From the NCBI GenBank assembly GCA_020621985.1, contig JAHRYS010000002.1, positions 177,730-241,729 of the forward strand: a stretch of DNA of 64,000 bases. Reading direction: 5' to 3'. A model generated the notes under the pieces. The model saw nothing but the letters and a program-made list of their open reading frames with translations. It had not been told where the DNA came from and did no database searches. This DNA is from Candidatus Ferrigenium altingense (lineage in GTDB: Bacteria; Pseudomonadota; Gammaproteobacteria; Burkholderiales; Gallionellaceae). The translations under genes were made by a program, and so were the position numbers. Numbering within the stretch: position 1 is the stretch's first letter; every line of letters begins with the position of its first letter. Below, one piece after another: positions 48,324-57,568 of this stretch.

Positions 48324-48719
48324 ATGAAAAATGCCATCCAGGACTTCAACCAGAAGCTGCTCTCGCTGGTAGAGCATATCGGCCTGCTGGTGATCGCCAT
48401 CGCCACGGTGATTGCGATGACCAGCGAGGTCGCGGCCATGGCGCTTGCGAGGCAAGTGACCCTAGCTGACCTGCTGCTGCTCTTCCTTTATCTGGAGGTG
48501 CTCGCCATGGTTGGTGCGTATTACCGGTCCGGCAAGCTGCCGGTGCGATTTCCGCTGTACATCGGAATGGTGGCACTGGCTCGCTACCTGGTGCTCGACA
48601 TCAAGGGCATGGACGATTGGCGCATGCTTGCCGTAACCGGCTCGATTCTGCTGCTGACGCTGGCGGTGCTGGTGGTGCGCATCGGGCATGTGCGCTACCC
48701 TTACCCCAGCGACGATTAG
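48324..48719 (+). CDS. psiE: PsiE-family inner-membrane protein
   Basis: A 131-residue protein with about four membrane helices. The segments YLEVLAMVGAYYRSGKLPVRFP and ARYLVLDIKGMDDW are typical of the phosphate-starvation-inducible PsiE family. The function of PsiE is not established. A good AGGAGG ribosome site (48313-48318) precedes the ATG. It is flanked by hairpin repeats and lies between the purine genes. Confidence 0.85.
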   Translation: MKNAIQDFNQKLLSLVEHIGLLVIAIATVIAMTSEVAAMALARQVTLADLLLLFLYLEVLAMVGAYYRSGKLPVRFPLYIGMVALARYLVLDIKGMDDWRMLAVTGSILLLTLAVLVVRIGHVRYPYPSDD

Positions 48720-48726
48720 GCTTATG

Positions 48727-48779
48727 CAGGTGCGGATTTATCCGCACCTGACCCGCTGTTCGTGCGAATAAATTCGCAC
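48727..48779. repeat. Two consecutive hairpins upstream of purC
   Basis: Hairpin 1: CAGGTGCGGA/TCCGCACCTG (48727-48750) with a TTTA loop. Hairpin 2: GTGCGAAT/ATTCGCAC (48762-48779). Both carry the same AGGTGCG motif and may belong to one extragenic repeat family. Confidence 0.7.
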
Positions 48780-48816
48780 CTACAAGCACTTCAACTGTCA
48801 TTTTAAGGTTTACCAA

Positions 48817-49704
48817 ATGAACACTCCGATACTGCAATCCAGCATCAACAGCCTGCCGCTATTGCATCGCGGCAAGGTGCGCGATCTCTATAAGGTCGAT
48901 GAAAAACATCTCTTGATCGTGCAGACCGACCGCCTTTCCGCCTTCGACGTGATCCTGCCCGATCCGATTCCGGGCAAGGGCGAAGTGCTGACCCGCGTGT
49001 CGAATTTCTGGTTCGACAAGCTGCGGCATGTCATTCCGAATCACCTGACCGGCATCGCGCCCGAATCGGTGGTCAACGGCGAACAGGAACAGGCGCAGGT
49101 GAAGGGGCGCGCCTTCGTCACCATGAAACTCAAGCCGTTGCCGATCGAGGCGATCGTGCGCGGCTACCTGGCGGGCTCCGGCTGGAAGGACTATCAGAAG
49201 ACCGGCGCGGTATGCGGGATCAAGTTGCCTGACGGGCTGCGCGAGGCGCAAAAGCTGCCGCAGCCGTTGTTTACGCCATCCACCAAGGCAGCGGTTGGCG
49301 ATCACGATGAGAACATTACCTTTGCGCAGACCGTTGAATTGCTCGGCGAAGCGCGCGCCAACGAAGTGCGCGACGCGACGCTCGCGCTGTATACCGAAGC
49401 GGCAAATTATGCGGCGGGCAAGGGCATCATCATCGCCGACACCAAATTCGAATTCGGCGTGGATGAGGCGGGCAAGCTATATCTGATCGACGAGGCGCTC
49501 ACGCCGGATTCCTCGCGTTTCTGGCCGGCCGACCAATATCACGTCGGCAGCAACCCGCCCAGCTTCGACAAGCAGTTCGTGCGCGACTGGCTGGAAGCCT
49601 CGGGCTGGAACAAGCAAGCGCCCGCGCCGCATATCCCGCAGGAAGTGCTGCAAAAGACTGCCGGAAAATACCGCGAAGCGGCGCAACGCCTGACTGGCGC
49701 ATGA
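48817..49704 (+). CDS. purC: Phosphoribosylaminoimidazole-succinocarboxamide synthase
   Basis: A 295-residue SAICAR synthetase in purine synthesis. Motifs: [28 protein letters not shown] (split as [13 protein letters not shown] and [14 protein letters not shown]), [15 protein letters not shown] and [16 protein letters not shown]. The length places it in the longer PurC class common in betaproteobacteria. It overlaps the carbonic anhydrase gene by 4 bases (ATGA). Confidence 0.97.
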   Translation: MNTPILQSSINSLPLLHRGKVRDLYKVDEKHLLIVQTDRLSAFDVILPDPIPGKGEVLTRVSNFWFDKLRHVIPNHLTGIAPESVVNGEQEQAQVKGRAFVTMKLKPLPIEAIVRGYLAGSGWKDYQKTGAVCGIKLPDGLREAQKLPQPLFTPSTKAAVGDHDENITFAQTVELLGEARANEVRDATLALYTEAANYAAGKGIIIADTKFEFGVDEAGKLYLIDEALTPDSSRFWPADQYHVGSNPPSFDKQFVRDWLEASGWNKQAPAPHIPQEVLQKTAGKYREAAQRLTGA

Positions 49705-50330
49705 GTTCGCCCACGCAGCTCATCGAAGGTTTTGCACGCTTCCGCGAAAGGCATTTCGCGAAGGACGATGCGCTGTTTCGTGAACTGGTCGAACAGGGCC
49801 AGACGCCCAAGACTCTGGTGGTTGCCTGCTGCGACGCGCGCGTCGACCCGGCCTTGATCCTGGATTGCGCGCCGGGCGACCTGTTCGTCATTCGCAATGT
49901 CGCCAATCTCGTTCCTCCCGCAGAAAATCAGGGGCACTATCACGGCACCAGCGCCGCGCTGGAATTCGGCGTGCGCAAGCTGAATGTCGAGCACCTTATC
50001 GTGCTGGGACATGCGCATTGCGGCGGCATTCGCGCCCTGCTGGAGGGCGATATGCAAAAAGAAGACGCGTTCATCTCAGAATGGATGGGGATAGCCGATG
50101 CCGCGCGGGAACGGGTGAGCCGGGAATTCGCGGATGCCGGCAGCGCGGCGCATCAGTGCGCCTGCGAGCAGCAGGCGATCCTGGTTTCACTGGATAATTT
50201 GATGTCTTTTTCCTGGATACGCGAGCGCGTCGAACAAGGCACGCTCGCGTTGCATGGCTGGTATTTCGATATCGAGCGCGGCGAGCTGCTGGGCTACAAC
50301 GCTGCTGCGCGCCGCTTTGAAGTGCTGTAA
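49701..50330 (+). CDS. can: Beta-class carbonic anhydrase
   Basis: A 209-residue zinc enzyme interconverting CO2 and bicarbonate. Zinc ligands and the catalytic dyad are visible: CCDARVDP (C44, with D45 and R47) and LGHAHCGGI (H104, C107). It is translationally coupled to purC. Providing bicarbonate for purine carboxylation or CO2 for RuBisCO are both plausible roles. The final codon abuts the convergent DUF4124 gene. Confidence 0.95.
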   Translation: MSSPTQLIEGFARFRERHFAKDDALFRELVEQGQTPKTLVVACCDARVDPALILDCAPGDLFVIRNVANLVPPAENQGHYHGTSAALEFGVRKLNVEHLIVLGHAHCGGIRALLEGDMQKEDAFISEWMGIADAARERVSREFADAGSAAHQCACEQQAILVSLDNLMSFSWIRERVEQGTLALHGWYFDIERGELLGYNAAARRFEVL

Positions 50331-50939
50331 TTACTTGCCGGTCAATTCCTTGTAACGCGCCTTGTCGGCATCGTAACGCGCATCCAGGGTTGCCTTTTCT
50401 GTCTTGGCTTTTTCCAGATCCTGCTGCAGTTTGGCCAGTCGTTCCTGCGATTCCTTCAGGTCTTCCTGCAAGCTGGGATGGATTTTTTTACCGGCCTTGA
50501 CGAGAGCATCAGCTTCTTTTTGGAAGGCCAGCAAATTGTCGTTGGCCATTTTGAGCTGCGAGCTGATGCTGTCGATGCGCGCTTCTACCTGTTGCAGATT
50601 GCGGCTGCGCGCCAGATCGATTTCTTTTTCATTGCTGTAGGTGTTGACCAGCGCCTTGTCGCGGCGCTTCCGCTCCAGTGCGGCTTCTTCATCGGCGCGT
50701 TTCTTGGCGTCAGCCTGTTCGCTGGCGCGGCGCTCTTCGGGAGTGAGCACCTCCTTCTTTTCTATCACGCGTCCGGACTTGCCCAGTTCGCTGCGATCCT
50801 TGTTGGCATATTCCGGCGGGATGGTTTCGCCGTAATGCGTCGTGCCCTTATCGTCCACCCATTTGTACATCTTGGCCGCAACGGGAAAACTGAAAGCGAT
50901 GCCGGCGATAAATACAGCAATTAATTTAAGTTGGGTCAT
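50331..50939 (-). CDS. DUF4124 domain-containing exported protein
   Basis: A 202-residue protein with a signal peptide (cleavage near PVAA), an N-terminal DUF4124 domain ([23 protein letters not shown]) and a long charged helical part (about 65-200) predicted to form coiled coils. DUF4124 proteins are common in the betaproteobacterial envelope but have no assigned function. The start overlaps the end of pyrE by 14 bases, so the two are probably cotranscribed. Confidence 0.9.
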   Translation of the reverse strand: MTQLKLIAVFIAGIAFSFPVAAKMYKWVDDKGTTHYGETIPPEYANKDRSELGKSGRVIEKKEVLTPEERRASEQADAKKRADEEAALERKRRDKALVNTYSNEKEIDLARSRNLQQVEARIDSISSQLKMANDNLLAFQKEADALVKAGKKIHPSLQEDLKESQERLAKLQQDLEKAKTEKATLDARYDADKARYKELTGK

Positions 50940-51591
50940 TTTTCACTCCATAACGATCACGATAAGATTGCACGGTGGCCAGATTCTGCACCATCCCCGC
51001 TTCACCCTGCAAATAGTCGAGCAGGTCATCCAGTGTGGCGATAGACACCACCGGAATGCCATAGTTGCGTTGCACTTCCTGTACGGCGGAAAGCTCGCCT
51101 TGTCCGCGTTCTATGCGATCCAGCGCGATCACCACGCCACAAGGCTCGGCGCCGGCCGCACGAATCAGGTCGATGGATTCGCGCACCGAGGTGCCGGCGG
51201 AGATCACATCATCGATGATCAGCACCCTGCCCTGCAACGCAGCACCCACCGTCGTACCGCCTTCGCCGTGGTCTTTGGCCTCCTTGCGGTTGTAGCAATA
51301 GGGCACGTTGCGCCCCTGCTCGGCCAGCGCGATGGCGGTTCCGGCAGCCAGCGGGATGCCCTTGTAGGCCGGGCCGAACAGCATGTCGAATGGCACTTCG
51401 GAGGCGAGGATGGCCTGTGCGTAGAATTGCGACAGGTTTCTCAATGCCGCGCCGTCATTGAATAGTCCGGCATTGAAAAAATACGGCGACAGCCTTCCGG
51501 CCTTGGTCTGGAATTCGCCGAAGCACAACACTTTTTGCTGCACGGCAAAGCGGATGAAATCCTGCCTGAAATTGAACATGGTGATCGGCAT
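50926..51591 (-). CDS. pyrE: Orotate phosphoribosyltransferase
   Basis: A 221-residue pyrimidine-synthesis enzyme forming orotidine 5'-phosphate. The PRPP-binding motif [13 protein letters not shown] and the loop [13 protein letters not shown] are clear, as is the N-terminal [21 protein letters not shown] (split as [12 protein letters not shown] and PYFFNAGLF). It diverges from xthA; the gap carries a TATAAT (51614-51619) oriented toward xthA. Confidence 0.96.
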   Translation of the reverse strand: MPITMFNFRQDFIRFAVQQKVLCFGEFQTKAGRLSPYFFNAGLFNDGAALRNLSQFYAQAILASEVPFDMLFGPAYKGIPLAAGTAIALAEQGRNVPYCYNRKEAKDHGEGGTTVGAALQGRVLIIDDVISAGTSVRESIDLIRAAGAEPCGVVIALDRIERGQGELSAVQEVQRNYGIPVVSIATLDDLLDYLQGEAGMVQNLATVQSYRDRYGVKNDPT

Positions 51592-51647
51592 AGGTTGAGG
51601 CGATGGCCGTCATTATAATGGCGCGCCCCCCATCACCGGAAATTTTC

Positions 51648-52514
51648 ATGCGCATCATCACCATCAACCTGAACGGCATCCGTTCCGCGGCAAACAAGAG
51701 CTTCTTCGCATGGCTCGCGCAGCAGGATGCCGACATTGTTTGCCTGCAGGAACTCAAGGCGCAGGCAGCCGACATGACGCAGCAGATGCTCGCCCCGGCG
51801 GGCTATCACGGCTATTTTCATTATGCGGAGAAGAAGGGATATAGCGGCGTGGGCATCTATTGCCGTGAAAAACCGCAGCAAGTCACTGCTGGTTTGGGCA
51901 TTGCCGAATTTGATGCCGAGGGGCGCTACCTGTGCGCGGATTTTGCCGGCTTCAGCGTGGTGTCGCTGTACTTGCCGTCCGGTTCCAGCGGCGAGCAGCG
52001 GCAGGCCGTGAAATTCAAGTTCATGGCGGCTTTCCTTCCGCACCTCCGCAACATGCTGGCGTCATCTCCAGTGTCTGAAGGAGGTGCGATGCGGCTGCTC
52101 CCGCAATCGGCCGGCTTCGCCGGTAACGTGTCGCAGCCGCATTTGCGCGAACTGCGCGCCAGCATGCGCGAAGTGGTGGTCTGCGGGGACTGGAACATCG
52201 CGCACAAGGAAATCGACCTGAAAAACTGGCGCGGCAACCAGAAGAATTCTGGCTTTCTGCCCGAAGAACGCGCCTGGTTGACCGGGTTATTCGATGAAGC
52301 CGGTTTTGTCGATGTGTTTCGCGGCGTGCATCCAGAATTGGCGGCTTACACCTGGTGGTCGAATCGCGGCCAGGCTTGGGCCAAGGATGTCGGCTGGCGC
52401 ATCGATTACCAGATCGCCACGCCCGGCATCGCCGCGCGGGCGCAGGCGGCCGCTATCTACAAGGCGCAACGCTTTTCCGATCACGCGCCGCTGATTATCG
52501 ATTACGCCGACTGA
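51648..52514 (+). CDS. xthA: Exodeoxyribonuclease III with an in-frame repeat insertion
   Basis: A 288-residue AP endonuclease/3'-exonuclease of the ExoIII family. Catalytic residues are visible: E in CLQELKAQ, GDWNIAHKEIDLKN (aspartate and asparagine) and the C-terminal FSDHAPLIIDY (aspartate-histidine). About 30 extra residues separate FLPHLRNML from MREVVVCGDWN. They contain LPQSAGFAGNVS, the peptide also inserted in DapF, encoded by a palindrome at 52097-52133. A 3' fragment of this gene is repeated at 61288-61398. The ATG at 51648 is the family start; the frame is open 15 codons earlier. Confidence 0.94.
   Translation: MRIITINLNGIRSAANKSFFAWLAQQDADIVCLQELKAQAADMTQQMLAPAGYHGYFHYAEKKGYSGVGIYCREKPQQVTAGLGIAEFDAEGRYLCADFAGFSVVSLYLPSGSSGEQRQAVKFKFMAAFLPHLRNMLASSPVSEGGAMRLLPQSAGFAGNVSQPHLRELRASMREVVVCGDWNIAHKEIDLKNWRGNQKNSGFLPEERAWLTGLFDEAGFVDVFRGVHPELAAYTWWSNRGQAWAKDVGWRIDYQIATPGIAARAQAAAIYKAQRFSDHAPLIIDYAD
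52097..52133 (+). repeat. 37-bp palindromic element inside xthA (shared with dapF)
   Basis: The partner of 8109-8145. Its core hairpin is CCGGC-TTC-GCCGG. Here it is flanked by outer arms TGCGGCT (52090-52096) and AGCCGCA, so a larger stem of about 50 bp is possible. It is read in the same frame as in dapF. Confidence 0.85.
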
Positions 52515-52540
52515 TCGTGAATAACCTGCCAACCGCATTT

Positions 52541-52622
52541 TGTTGGGGGGTGCGCTGCGCTCAGCGCCAACCTACCACGGCATTTCGCAGGTTGGCGCTG
52601 AGGCCGAAGGCTGATGCCCAAC
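52541..52622. repeat. Hairpin repeat downstream of xthA
   Basis: A perfect 13-bp stem TCAGCGCCAACCT/AGGTTGGCGCTGA (52561-52573, 52589-52601) is nested in outer arms GTTGGG/CCCAAC. It lies between convergent xthA and the TonB receptor gene and could terminate both. Confidence 0.7.
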
Positions 52623-52722
52623 ATCAGCATCCGGATGACGTCGGGCTGTGTCGGCATAGCCTACCAACTGCCAACAAACACTCCGTGGCTTGCCACAGGG
52701 TGCTTTATTCGGAGCCGGTGGT

Positions 52723-54813
52723 TTACCTCAATAAATCGTAAACCAGTTTCAAGGAAAGGGTTCTGGGTGCGCCGGGGTAAATCACCGCCGGACGGTTCTC
52801 TACGCCGCTGGCGTAATAGCGCCGATCCGCCGCATTTTCCAGCGCAAGGGTTGCAGACCAGGCTTTCTCCTTGTAGCTGGCTCCCAGGTCGATGCGGGTG
52901 TAGGCGGGAATCCGCGTGCCATTGGCGAAATCGGCATGGCGCTCGCCCTGATGCACTATCCCGCCGGAAGTGCTCCAGCGTCCGCCACCATCGGCCGCAA
53001 AGCTGTGGCTAAGCCAGGCGGACGCCCCGAATCGGGGCGCATAGGGCAGGCGGTTGCCCGGCGCATAACGGTTATCTTGGGCAATGAAGGCGTCCAGCCA
53101 AGTTCCTTGGGCAGTCAATCGCCAGCCGTGTGCCACTTTTCCCTGCCATTCAACTTCCAGTCCACGGGATCGTTGCACTCCCGTCTGGATGGAAAAGCCG
53201 GGGTTGTTCGGATCGCGGGTCAACACGTTGCTGCGTTCGATATCGAACAGCGCGGCGGACGCCAGCCAGTCACCCTCCACCGGCTGTAGCTTCAGCCCGA
53301 CCTCGAACTGTTTGCTCGCCAACGGCGCAAAGGCTCCGCCGCCGAATGAACGGCTCTGCGGCAGCGTGGCCATGTTGCCTGCCGAGTAATTGGTATACAG
53401 CGCGAGCGAGGGTGTTGCGCGCCAGTTCACCCCGACTCGGGGCGTGATCGAGCGGTCGGTCTGGACGCTGTGATCCTGCCACGGCACCGGCAAATAATCG
53501 GCATAGTCGAAAATCTGCCGCAGATAGTTGAAACGCGCGCCGACCAGCCAGGTCCAGTCGCCGCTGCGAATTTCATCCTGCACAGCGAGGCCGAGGCTGC
53601 GATTGGTCCAGGACTGGTCATACACGGAAAACCCCGCCGTCGGTGCCCATGCCTGGCCATAAACCGGGCTGTAGGCATCGATGGCCGTGTAGTCGTCCCA
53701 TTCGCCCCGGTTGAGCGTACGGGATTCACGCGCCATTTCGAAGCGTGCGGCGACGTGGTGGGTCAAACTGTCAGTCCCGAATTCGCGCGACCAATCGGCG
53801 TAGCCGGTCAGCCAGCGGTATTGCTCGGGATAGCTCTCATACCAGCGGTTCACCGTCGTGCCGGTCACCGACCACGGCTCCGCGTCCCGGTATTGTAGAT
53901 ACTTGAAATCGTAATGCGACAACGCCAGGGAAAGATTGCCGCCCCAGGCTGGCTGCATCCAGCGCGTCGCCAAGCGCGCGGATTGAGAATGCTGCCGCCC
54001 CCAGCTCTCCGTATAAATGCGGCCGACCGGCACATCGGCCGGTGCGCCGTTGACGGCGGGGATACCGTAATCCGTGCTGCGGCGGTCGTCCAGCCATTCC
54101 AGCGAGACATGCAGTTGCCGCCCGCCGGAAAAATCCGTGGCGAAAGAAGGCGCCAGCAACGTCTGCTCGCCACTTTGCCGCTCGCGGAAACTGCCGCCCT
54201 GCTCGCGCGCAGCCACGAAGCGGAAGCGGCTGGTATCGCCCAATGCCCCGCCCAGATCGAGGCTGGCAGCGGTCTTGCCCCAGGCATCCGTTTGCAGCGC
54301 GGCTTCCCGCACCGTTTGTGCGGTCGGCTGCTTCACGCGTATCTGCACGATACCACCGGGTTCAGACCAGCCGTAGACAGCCGATTGCGGGCCGCGCAAA
54401 ATCTCGACGGCCTCGACATTTGCCATCGAAAACGGCCCGCGTCCCTGATAGCGAAAGCCATCCTTGTAATACGCCGTCGCATCCCCGGCGTTAATACCGC
54501 GCAGCTGGAATGTGGGCGTATTGACCCCCCAATAATTGGAGCGGCGCGCAACCCCCGGCGAATAATCCGCCAGATCGGCGATATCCTTCGGTAGGCGATC
54601 CGAGAAGGCCGACGTTGCCAGTGTGGTCGCCGACAAGGGCAGCTCGAACAGCGGGGTGGCCGACAATGCCGCCGTCGTCACCGTGGCAAAGCGGTGTGTC
54701 TCTACCGGCACCTCAGCCAATTCTTGCGCGCTATCGGCTGCGATTGCGATGCCGCAAGCAAACGGCCACAGCATCGCACCAGCAATCCATTGATTCCGAA
54801 TTTCTATCACCAC
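52723..54813 (-). CDS. TonB-dependent siderophore receptor
   Basis: A 696-residue outer-membrane receptor. An N-terminal signal (ending GIAIAADS), a plug domain (DIADLADYSPGVARRSNYWG, VEAVEILRGPQSAVYGWSEPGG, about 70-180) and a 22-strand barrel ending RTLSLKLVYDLLR are visible. The plug pattern resembles ferric-siderophore receptors. No TonB, ExbB or ABC-importer genes are nearby. It lies 18 bases after an unusual 454-residue protein that may regulate it. No Fur box was recognised. Confidence 0.9.
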   Translation of the reverse strand: MVIEIRNQWIAGAMLWPFACGIAIAADSAQELAEVPVETHRFATVTTAALSATPLFELPLSATTLATSAFSDRLPKDIADLADYSPGVARRSNYWGVNTPTFQLRGINAGDATAYYKDGFRYQGRGPFSMANVEAVEILRGPQSAVYGWSEPGGIVQIRVKQPTAQTVREAALQTDAWGKTAASLDLGGALGDTSRFRFVAAREQGGSFRERQSGEQTLLAPSFATDFSGGRQLHVSLEWLDDRRSTDYGIPAVNGAPADVPVGRIYTESWGRQHSQSARLATRWMQPAWGGNLSLALSHYDFKYLQYRDAEPWSVTGTTVNRWYESYPEQYRWLTGYADWSREFGTDSLTHHVAARFEMARESRTLNRGEWDDYTAIDAYSPVYGQAWAPTAGFSVYDQSWTNRSLGLAVQDEIRSGDWTWLVGARFNYLRQIFDYADYLPVPWQDHSVQTDRSITPRVGVNWRATPSLALYTNYSAGNMATLPQSRSFGGGAFAPLASKQFEVGLKLQPVEGDWLASAALFDIERSNVLTRDPNNPGFSIQTGVQRSRGLEVEWQGKVAHGWRLTAQGTWLDAFIAQDNRYAPGNRLPYAPRFGASAWLSHSFAADGGGRWSTSGGIVHQGERHADFANGTRIPAYTRIDLGASYKEKAWSATLALENAADRRYYASGVENRPAVIYPGAPRTLSLKLVYDLLR

Positions 54814-54831
54814 GACTCCCTTGTATTATTT

Positions 54832-56196
54832 TTATGTTCCATGCCCCTTTGGCAGGGTGGGCGGCGCTGTGCCGAACTGGGTACGCCATTCTTCAGCCAG
54901 TTCGTGGATCAAATCTCTTCTGCCTTGGTCGCCTAGCAATTCCATGGCTTCAAAATAAGCTCGCTTGGCATCCCTTGGCGAAGTGGACAGCCGCACCTGG
55001 CGCCGCAGGCACTGTGCAATTTCCAGCCGATTCCCCGTCTGCCGAGCTTGCGCTAATGCTTTGCTTAGCACCCCCACAAGATCACCGGAAACATTCAGTT
55101 CGCAGCGTAGCAGGTGTGGCCATTGTTTAACGGAATATCCGTGATCAAGGCCGACATCAATCAACAGAAGGCTTGCGAGGATGGAATCCTCGCCGATGCC
55201 AAGCTTGCGGCAAACCAGCAAGTTGGCTGCCAGCCATTGCATCACCGTATCAGCACCCGCTTTGGAAATCAGCCCCTGTTTGATGCCCCGCAGGAGATTG
55301 TTGGCAAAGTTGTAGCAAAGGCCATCGAGCAGGCTGGTGTCGCCGTGCCAGAGAAACACATGCCCCAGCGCTTCAGCGAGAGCTGAAAGCGTTTGGCCAA
55401 GGAGCGCGGGGGCGTCTGTCTCGTTGGCCATGAGAAATTTTCGCCCGGTGACCAAGGCATTCATATTAAGCCAATGAGGGCAGTGAACTATCCCAGGCTC
55501 TGACAGCAAGCCAAGAAAACGCTCGGCTTCGGTGTAGCGGCCCTGGTCGTAGCGCATCTTCGCGCGAACCAGTTGTGCGCGTGCCTTGGCTGCCGGGTGG
55601 GCGCGGCCCTGCCGGTCGGCTGTATCGACGCGGCGCAGCCAGAAAGTCACTTCGCGGTAACGTGATGCTCTCTCCAGCACAAAGGCTCGAAGAACATGCA
55701 CTACGCTGGCCGTCCAGGATGGAAGTGTACCGGTTGCCGCTTCTGCAGTATCCAGAAGACCGAGCGCACTGTCCTTGCCGGAGAGATGCCCGTCGTGCAA
55801 CGCTAGGGTTGAGTGAATCAGCGCGACTGCCCAGGCAACCCACGCTTTGTCTTGGTAAACAGTGAGCGATGTGGCAGTTATTGGTGTGAAGAGCACGGGA
55901 ACCACGGGCGGCGTCTCAGGGGGCTGCCCCTGATCGCCTGAGAAAGAGATGGACTCCGGATCAACCGCCAGCCGGAAACGGCCTCGTGTTTTGGTTTCAT
56001 AGCGCACCAGCGGCAATCCTGCGGATTCCAGCAAGTCAACAAACCTCGCTAACTGTCGCGGATGGATGCCCGGCAGGCGTGCCTCGATACGCGCCATATC
56101 AACCCAGTCGGGATAGGCGTCCTGCAAAATCCGCAGGAAGAAGAACAGCCCGCGACTGCGGAATGGGTAGGCCCGTTCGTGGTAGAGCAACTTCAT
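54832..56196 (-). CDS. Unrecognised protein: N-terminal winged helix plus TPR-like helices
   Basis: A 454-residue soluble protein of no family I recognise. The N-terminal 75 residues (IEARLPGIHPRQLARFVDLLESAG, split as IEARLPGIHPRQLARF and VDLLESAG) look like a winged helix-turn-helix with a wing ending RGRFRLAV. Residues about 120-450 are helical pairs reminiscent of TPR or regulator sensor domains (GRYTEAERFLGLLSEPG, AKRAYFEAMELLGDQGRRDL). It lies immediately before the TonB receptor gene, so a regulatory link is plausible. The gap to the divergent barrel gene holds a 16-bp dyad (56227-56242). Confidence 0.6.
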   Translation of the reverse strand: MKLLYHERAYPFRSRGLFFFLRILQDAYPDWVDMARIEARLPGIHPRQLARFVDLLESAGLPLVRYETKTRGRFRLAVDPESISFSGDQGQPPETPPVVPVLFTPITATSLTVYQDKAWVAWAVALIHSTLALHDGHLSGKDSALGLLDTAEAATGTLPSWTASVVHVLRAFVLERASRYREVTFWLRRVDTADRQGRAHPAAKARAQLVRAKMRYDQGRYTEAERFLGLLSEPGIVHCPHWLNMNALVTGRKFLMANETDAPALLGQTLSALAEALGHVFLWHGDTSLLDGLCYNFANNLLRGIKQGLISKAGADTVMQWLAANLLVCRKLGIGEDSILASLLLIDVGLDHGYSVKQWPHLLRCELNVSGDLVGVLSKALAQARQTGNRLEIAQCLRRQVRLSTSPRDAKRAYFEAMELLGDQGRRDLIHELAEEWRTQFGTAPPTLPKGHGT

Positions 56197-56226
56197 TGGG
56201 CATGGTTTTAGTAGCGAGCCGACATT

Positions 56227-56242
56227 ATGTCACAAGTGTCAT
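56227..56242. promoter_or_regulatory. Candidate operator dyad
   Basis: ATGTCAC-AA-GTGTCAT is a near-perfect inverted repeat (one mismatch pair) in the 154-base gap between the divergent 54832-56196 and 56351-57556 genes. It would suit a dimeric regulator, but no regulator can be assigned from sequence alone. Confidence 0.35.
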
Positions 56243-56350
56243 GCTGTGGAGTTGGGTTGAGAGGCTTACTATGCGGCCTGTTTTTTTAAACCATAGGTAA
56301 AGCGCGGGTAATCCGCGCCCCTGAAATGGTTGCAGGCAAAGGGAGTTTCA

Positions 56351-57556
56351 GTGAATAAGAACAAAAAGTTGTGGGCGTTGGGTGTAGGTGCATATCTCAT
56401 ATCGTTTAATGCACATGCGGTGGATGCATCGGCAGCACCGACACCGGGCACTGGCAATATCATTCAAGCTTTTGCCGATCAGCAACTGATCAAAGACAAG
56501 CTTTCCGTTGTTGTAGAACACAACTATTTCGACTGGAAAAGTGACCAAGGGGGCAGCGGTCGGCAATCCATCACGCCGCTTACATTGGCTTATCGCCACG
56601 AAAGTTTTGATTTCGGCTTGCGGCGTGCCTATATCGACTCGGTCAACACCACACCAAACAGACAAGGCAATGTCGGGGCATGGAGCGACACCTCACTCAG
56701 TGCCGCCTACACCTTCAAAGAATTGCCCTGGCCGGTACGCGTCAACATCGACTATAACCTGCCCAACGGCAAGGCAAGCCTCGCTGGCACTCAAAAGAAT
56801 GCCATCATGGACGGCTCGCTGGTGCAACAGACCCGCTTCGGTGAAGGAGAAAATATTGCTGTGGGGGTAGGAGTAACCCACGCCTTCAGCGAGCAGGACA
56901 TCTTCGGCGGCGGGCTAAGTTTCCTGAAGCGTGGTCAATTCAGCCCCAATGCCGATATTGCCAATACCGAGCTTGATTCGGGTGACGACACCACAGCCAC
57001 GCTGCAATGGCAGCATAACGCACAAACATGGATGGCCATCGGCGGGCTGATCTATACACAGGCGGGGGTCACCAAGCGCGGCGGTTTGGATTACTACAAA
57101 AAGGGCGACCGCATCGACACCAACCTGACCGGAATTTATGCCTTTTCCAATACCCAGAAAATCCAGGCTAACCTGCGTTACTCCACCCAGCGTCCCGACC
57201 TTTACGTGAGCAGCATCACTGGCATGTTGCAGCAGGAATCCGCCAACAGCAACGGCGACAGCACCTACCTGAATCTGGATTGGAGCAAGACTTGGCAGGA
57301 AAAACATACCCTGCATGTCACGGCAGATTATCTTGAGATCAATGCCAACAGCTATGACCAAGTGAACGACCTGTATAACGCCGGGCGCAACAAGGTCGGC
57401 GTGGGGCTGGGGTATGACTACGCCTTCACCCAAAAGAGCCGAGTATCCGTTGCGGCAAAGACTTATGAGATGAAGGACAAGTCCACGCCCGCGACGTTAC
57501 GGGATACCAAGTACACCGGAAATAACGTTTACGTTAATTTCAGTCATTCATTCTGA
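56351..57556 (+). CDS. Putative outer-membrane beta-barrel protein
   Basis: A 401-residue exported protein of unknown function. A signal peptide (KNKKLWALGVGAYLISFNAHA) is followed by alternating hydrophobic/polar strands and ends in aromatic phenylalanine (FSHSF), the pattern of an outer-membrane barrel. The GTG at 56351 has the AGGGAG ribosome site 5 bases upstream. It is followed by a secreted-protein gene after 12 bases, and the two are probably one operon. Transporter, adhesin-export or structural roles cannot be separated from sequence. Confidence 0.7.
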   Translation: MNKNKKLWALGVGAYLISFNAHAVDASAAPTPGTGNIIQAFADQQLIKDKLSVVVEHNYFDWKSDQGGSGRQSITPLTLAYRHESFDFGLRRAYIDSVNTTPNRQGNVGAWSDTSLSAAYTFKELPWPVRVNIDYNLPNGKASLAGTQKNAIMDGSLVQQTRFGEGENIAVGVGVTHAFSEQDIFGGGLSFLKRGQFSPNADIANTELDSGDDTTATLQWQHNAQTWMAIGGLIYTQAGVTKRGGLDYYKKGDRIDTNLTGIYAFSNTQKIQANLRYSTQRPDLYVSSITGMLQQESANSNGDSTYLNLDWSKTWQEKHTLHVTADYLEINANSYDQVNDLYNAGRNKVGVGLGYDYAFTQKSRVSVAAKTYEMKDKSTPATLRDTKYTGNNVYVNFSHSF

Positions 57557-57568
57557 GGGAGTTCTGTA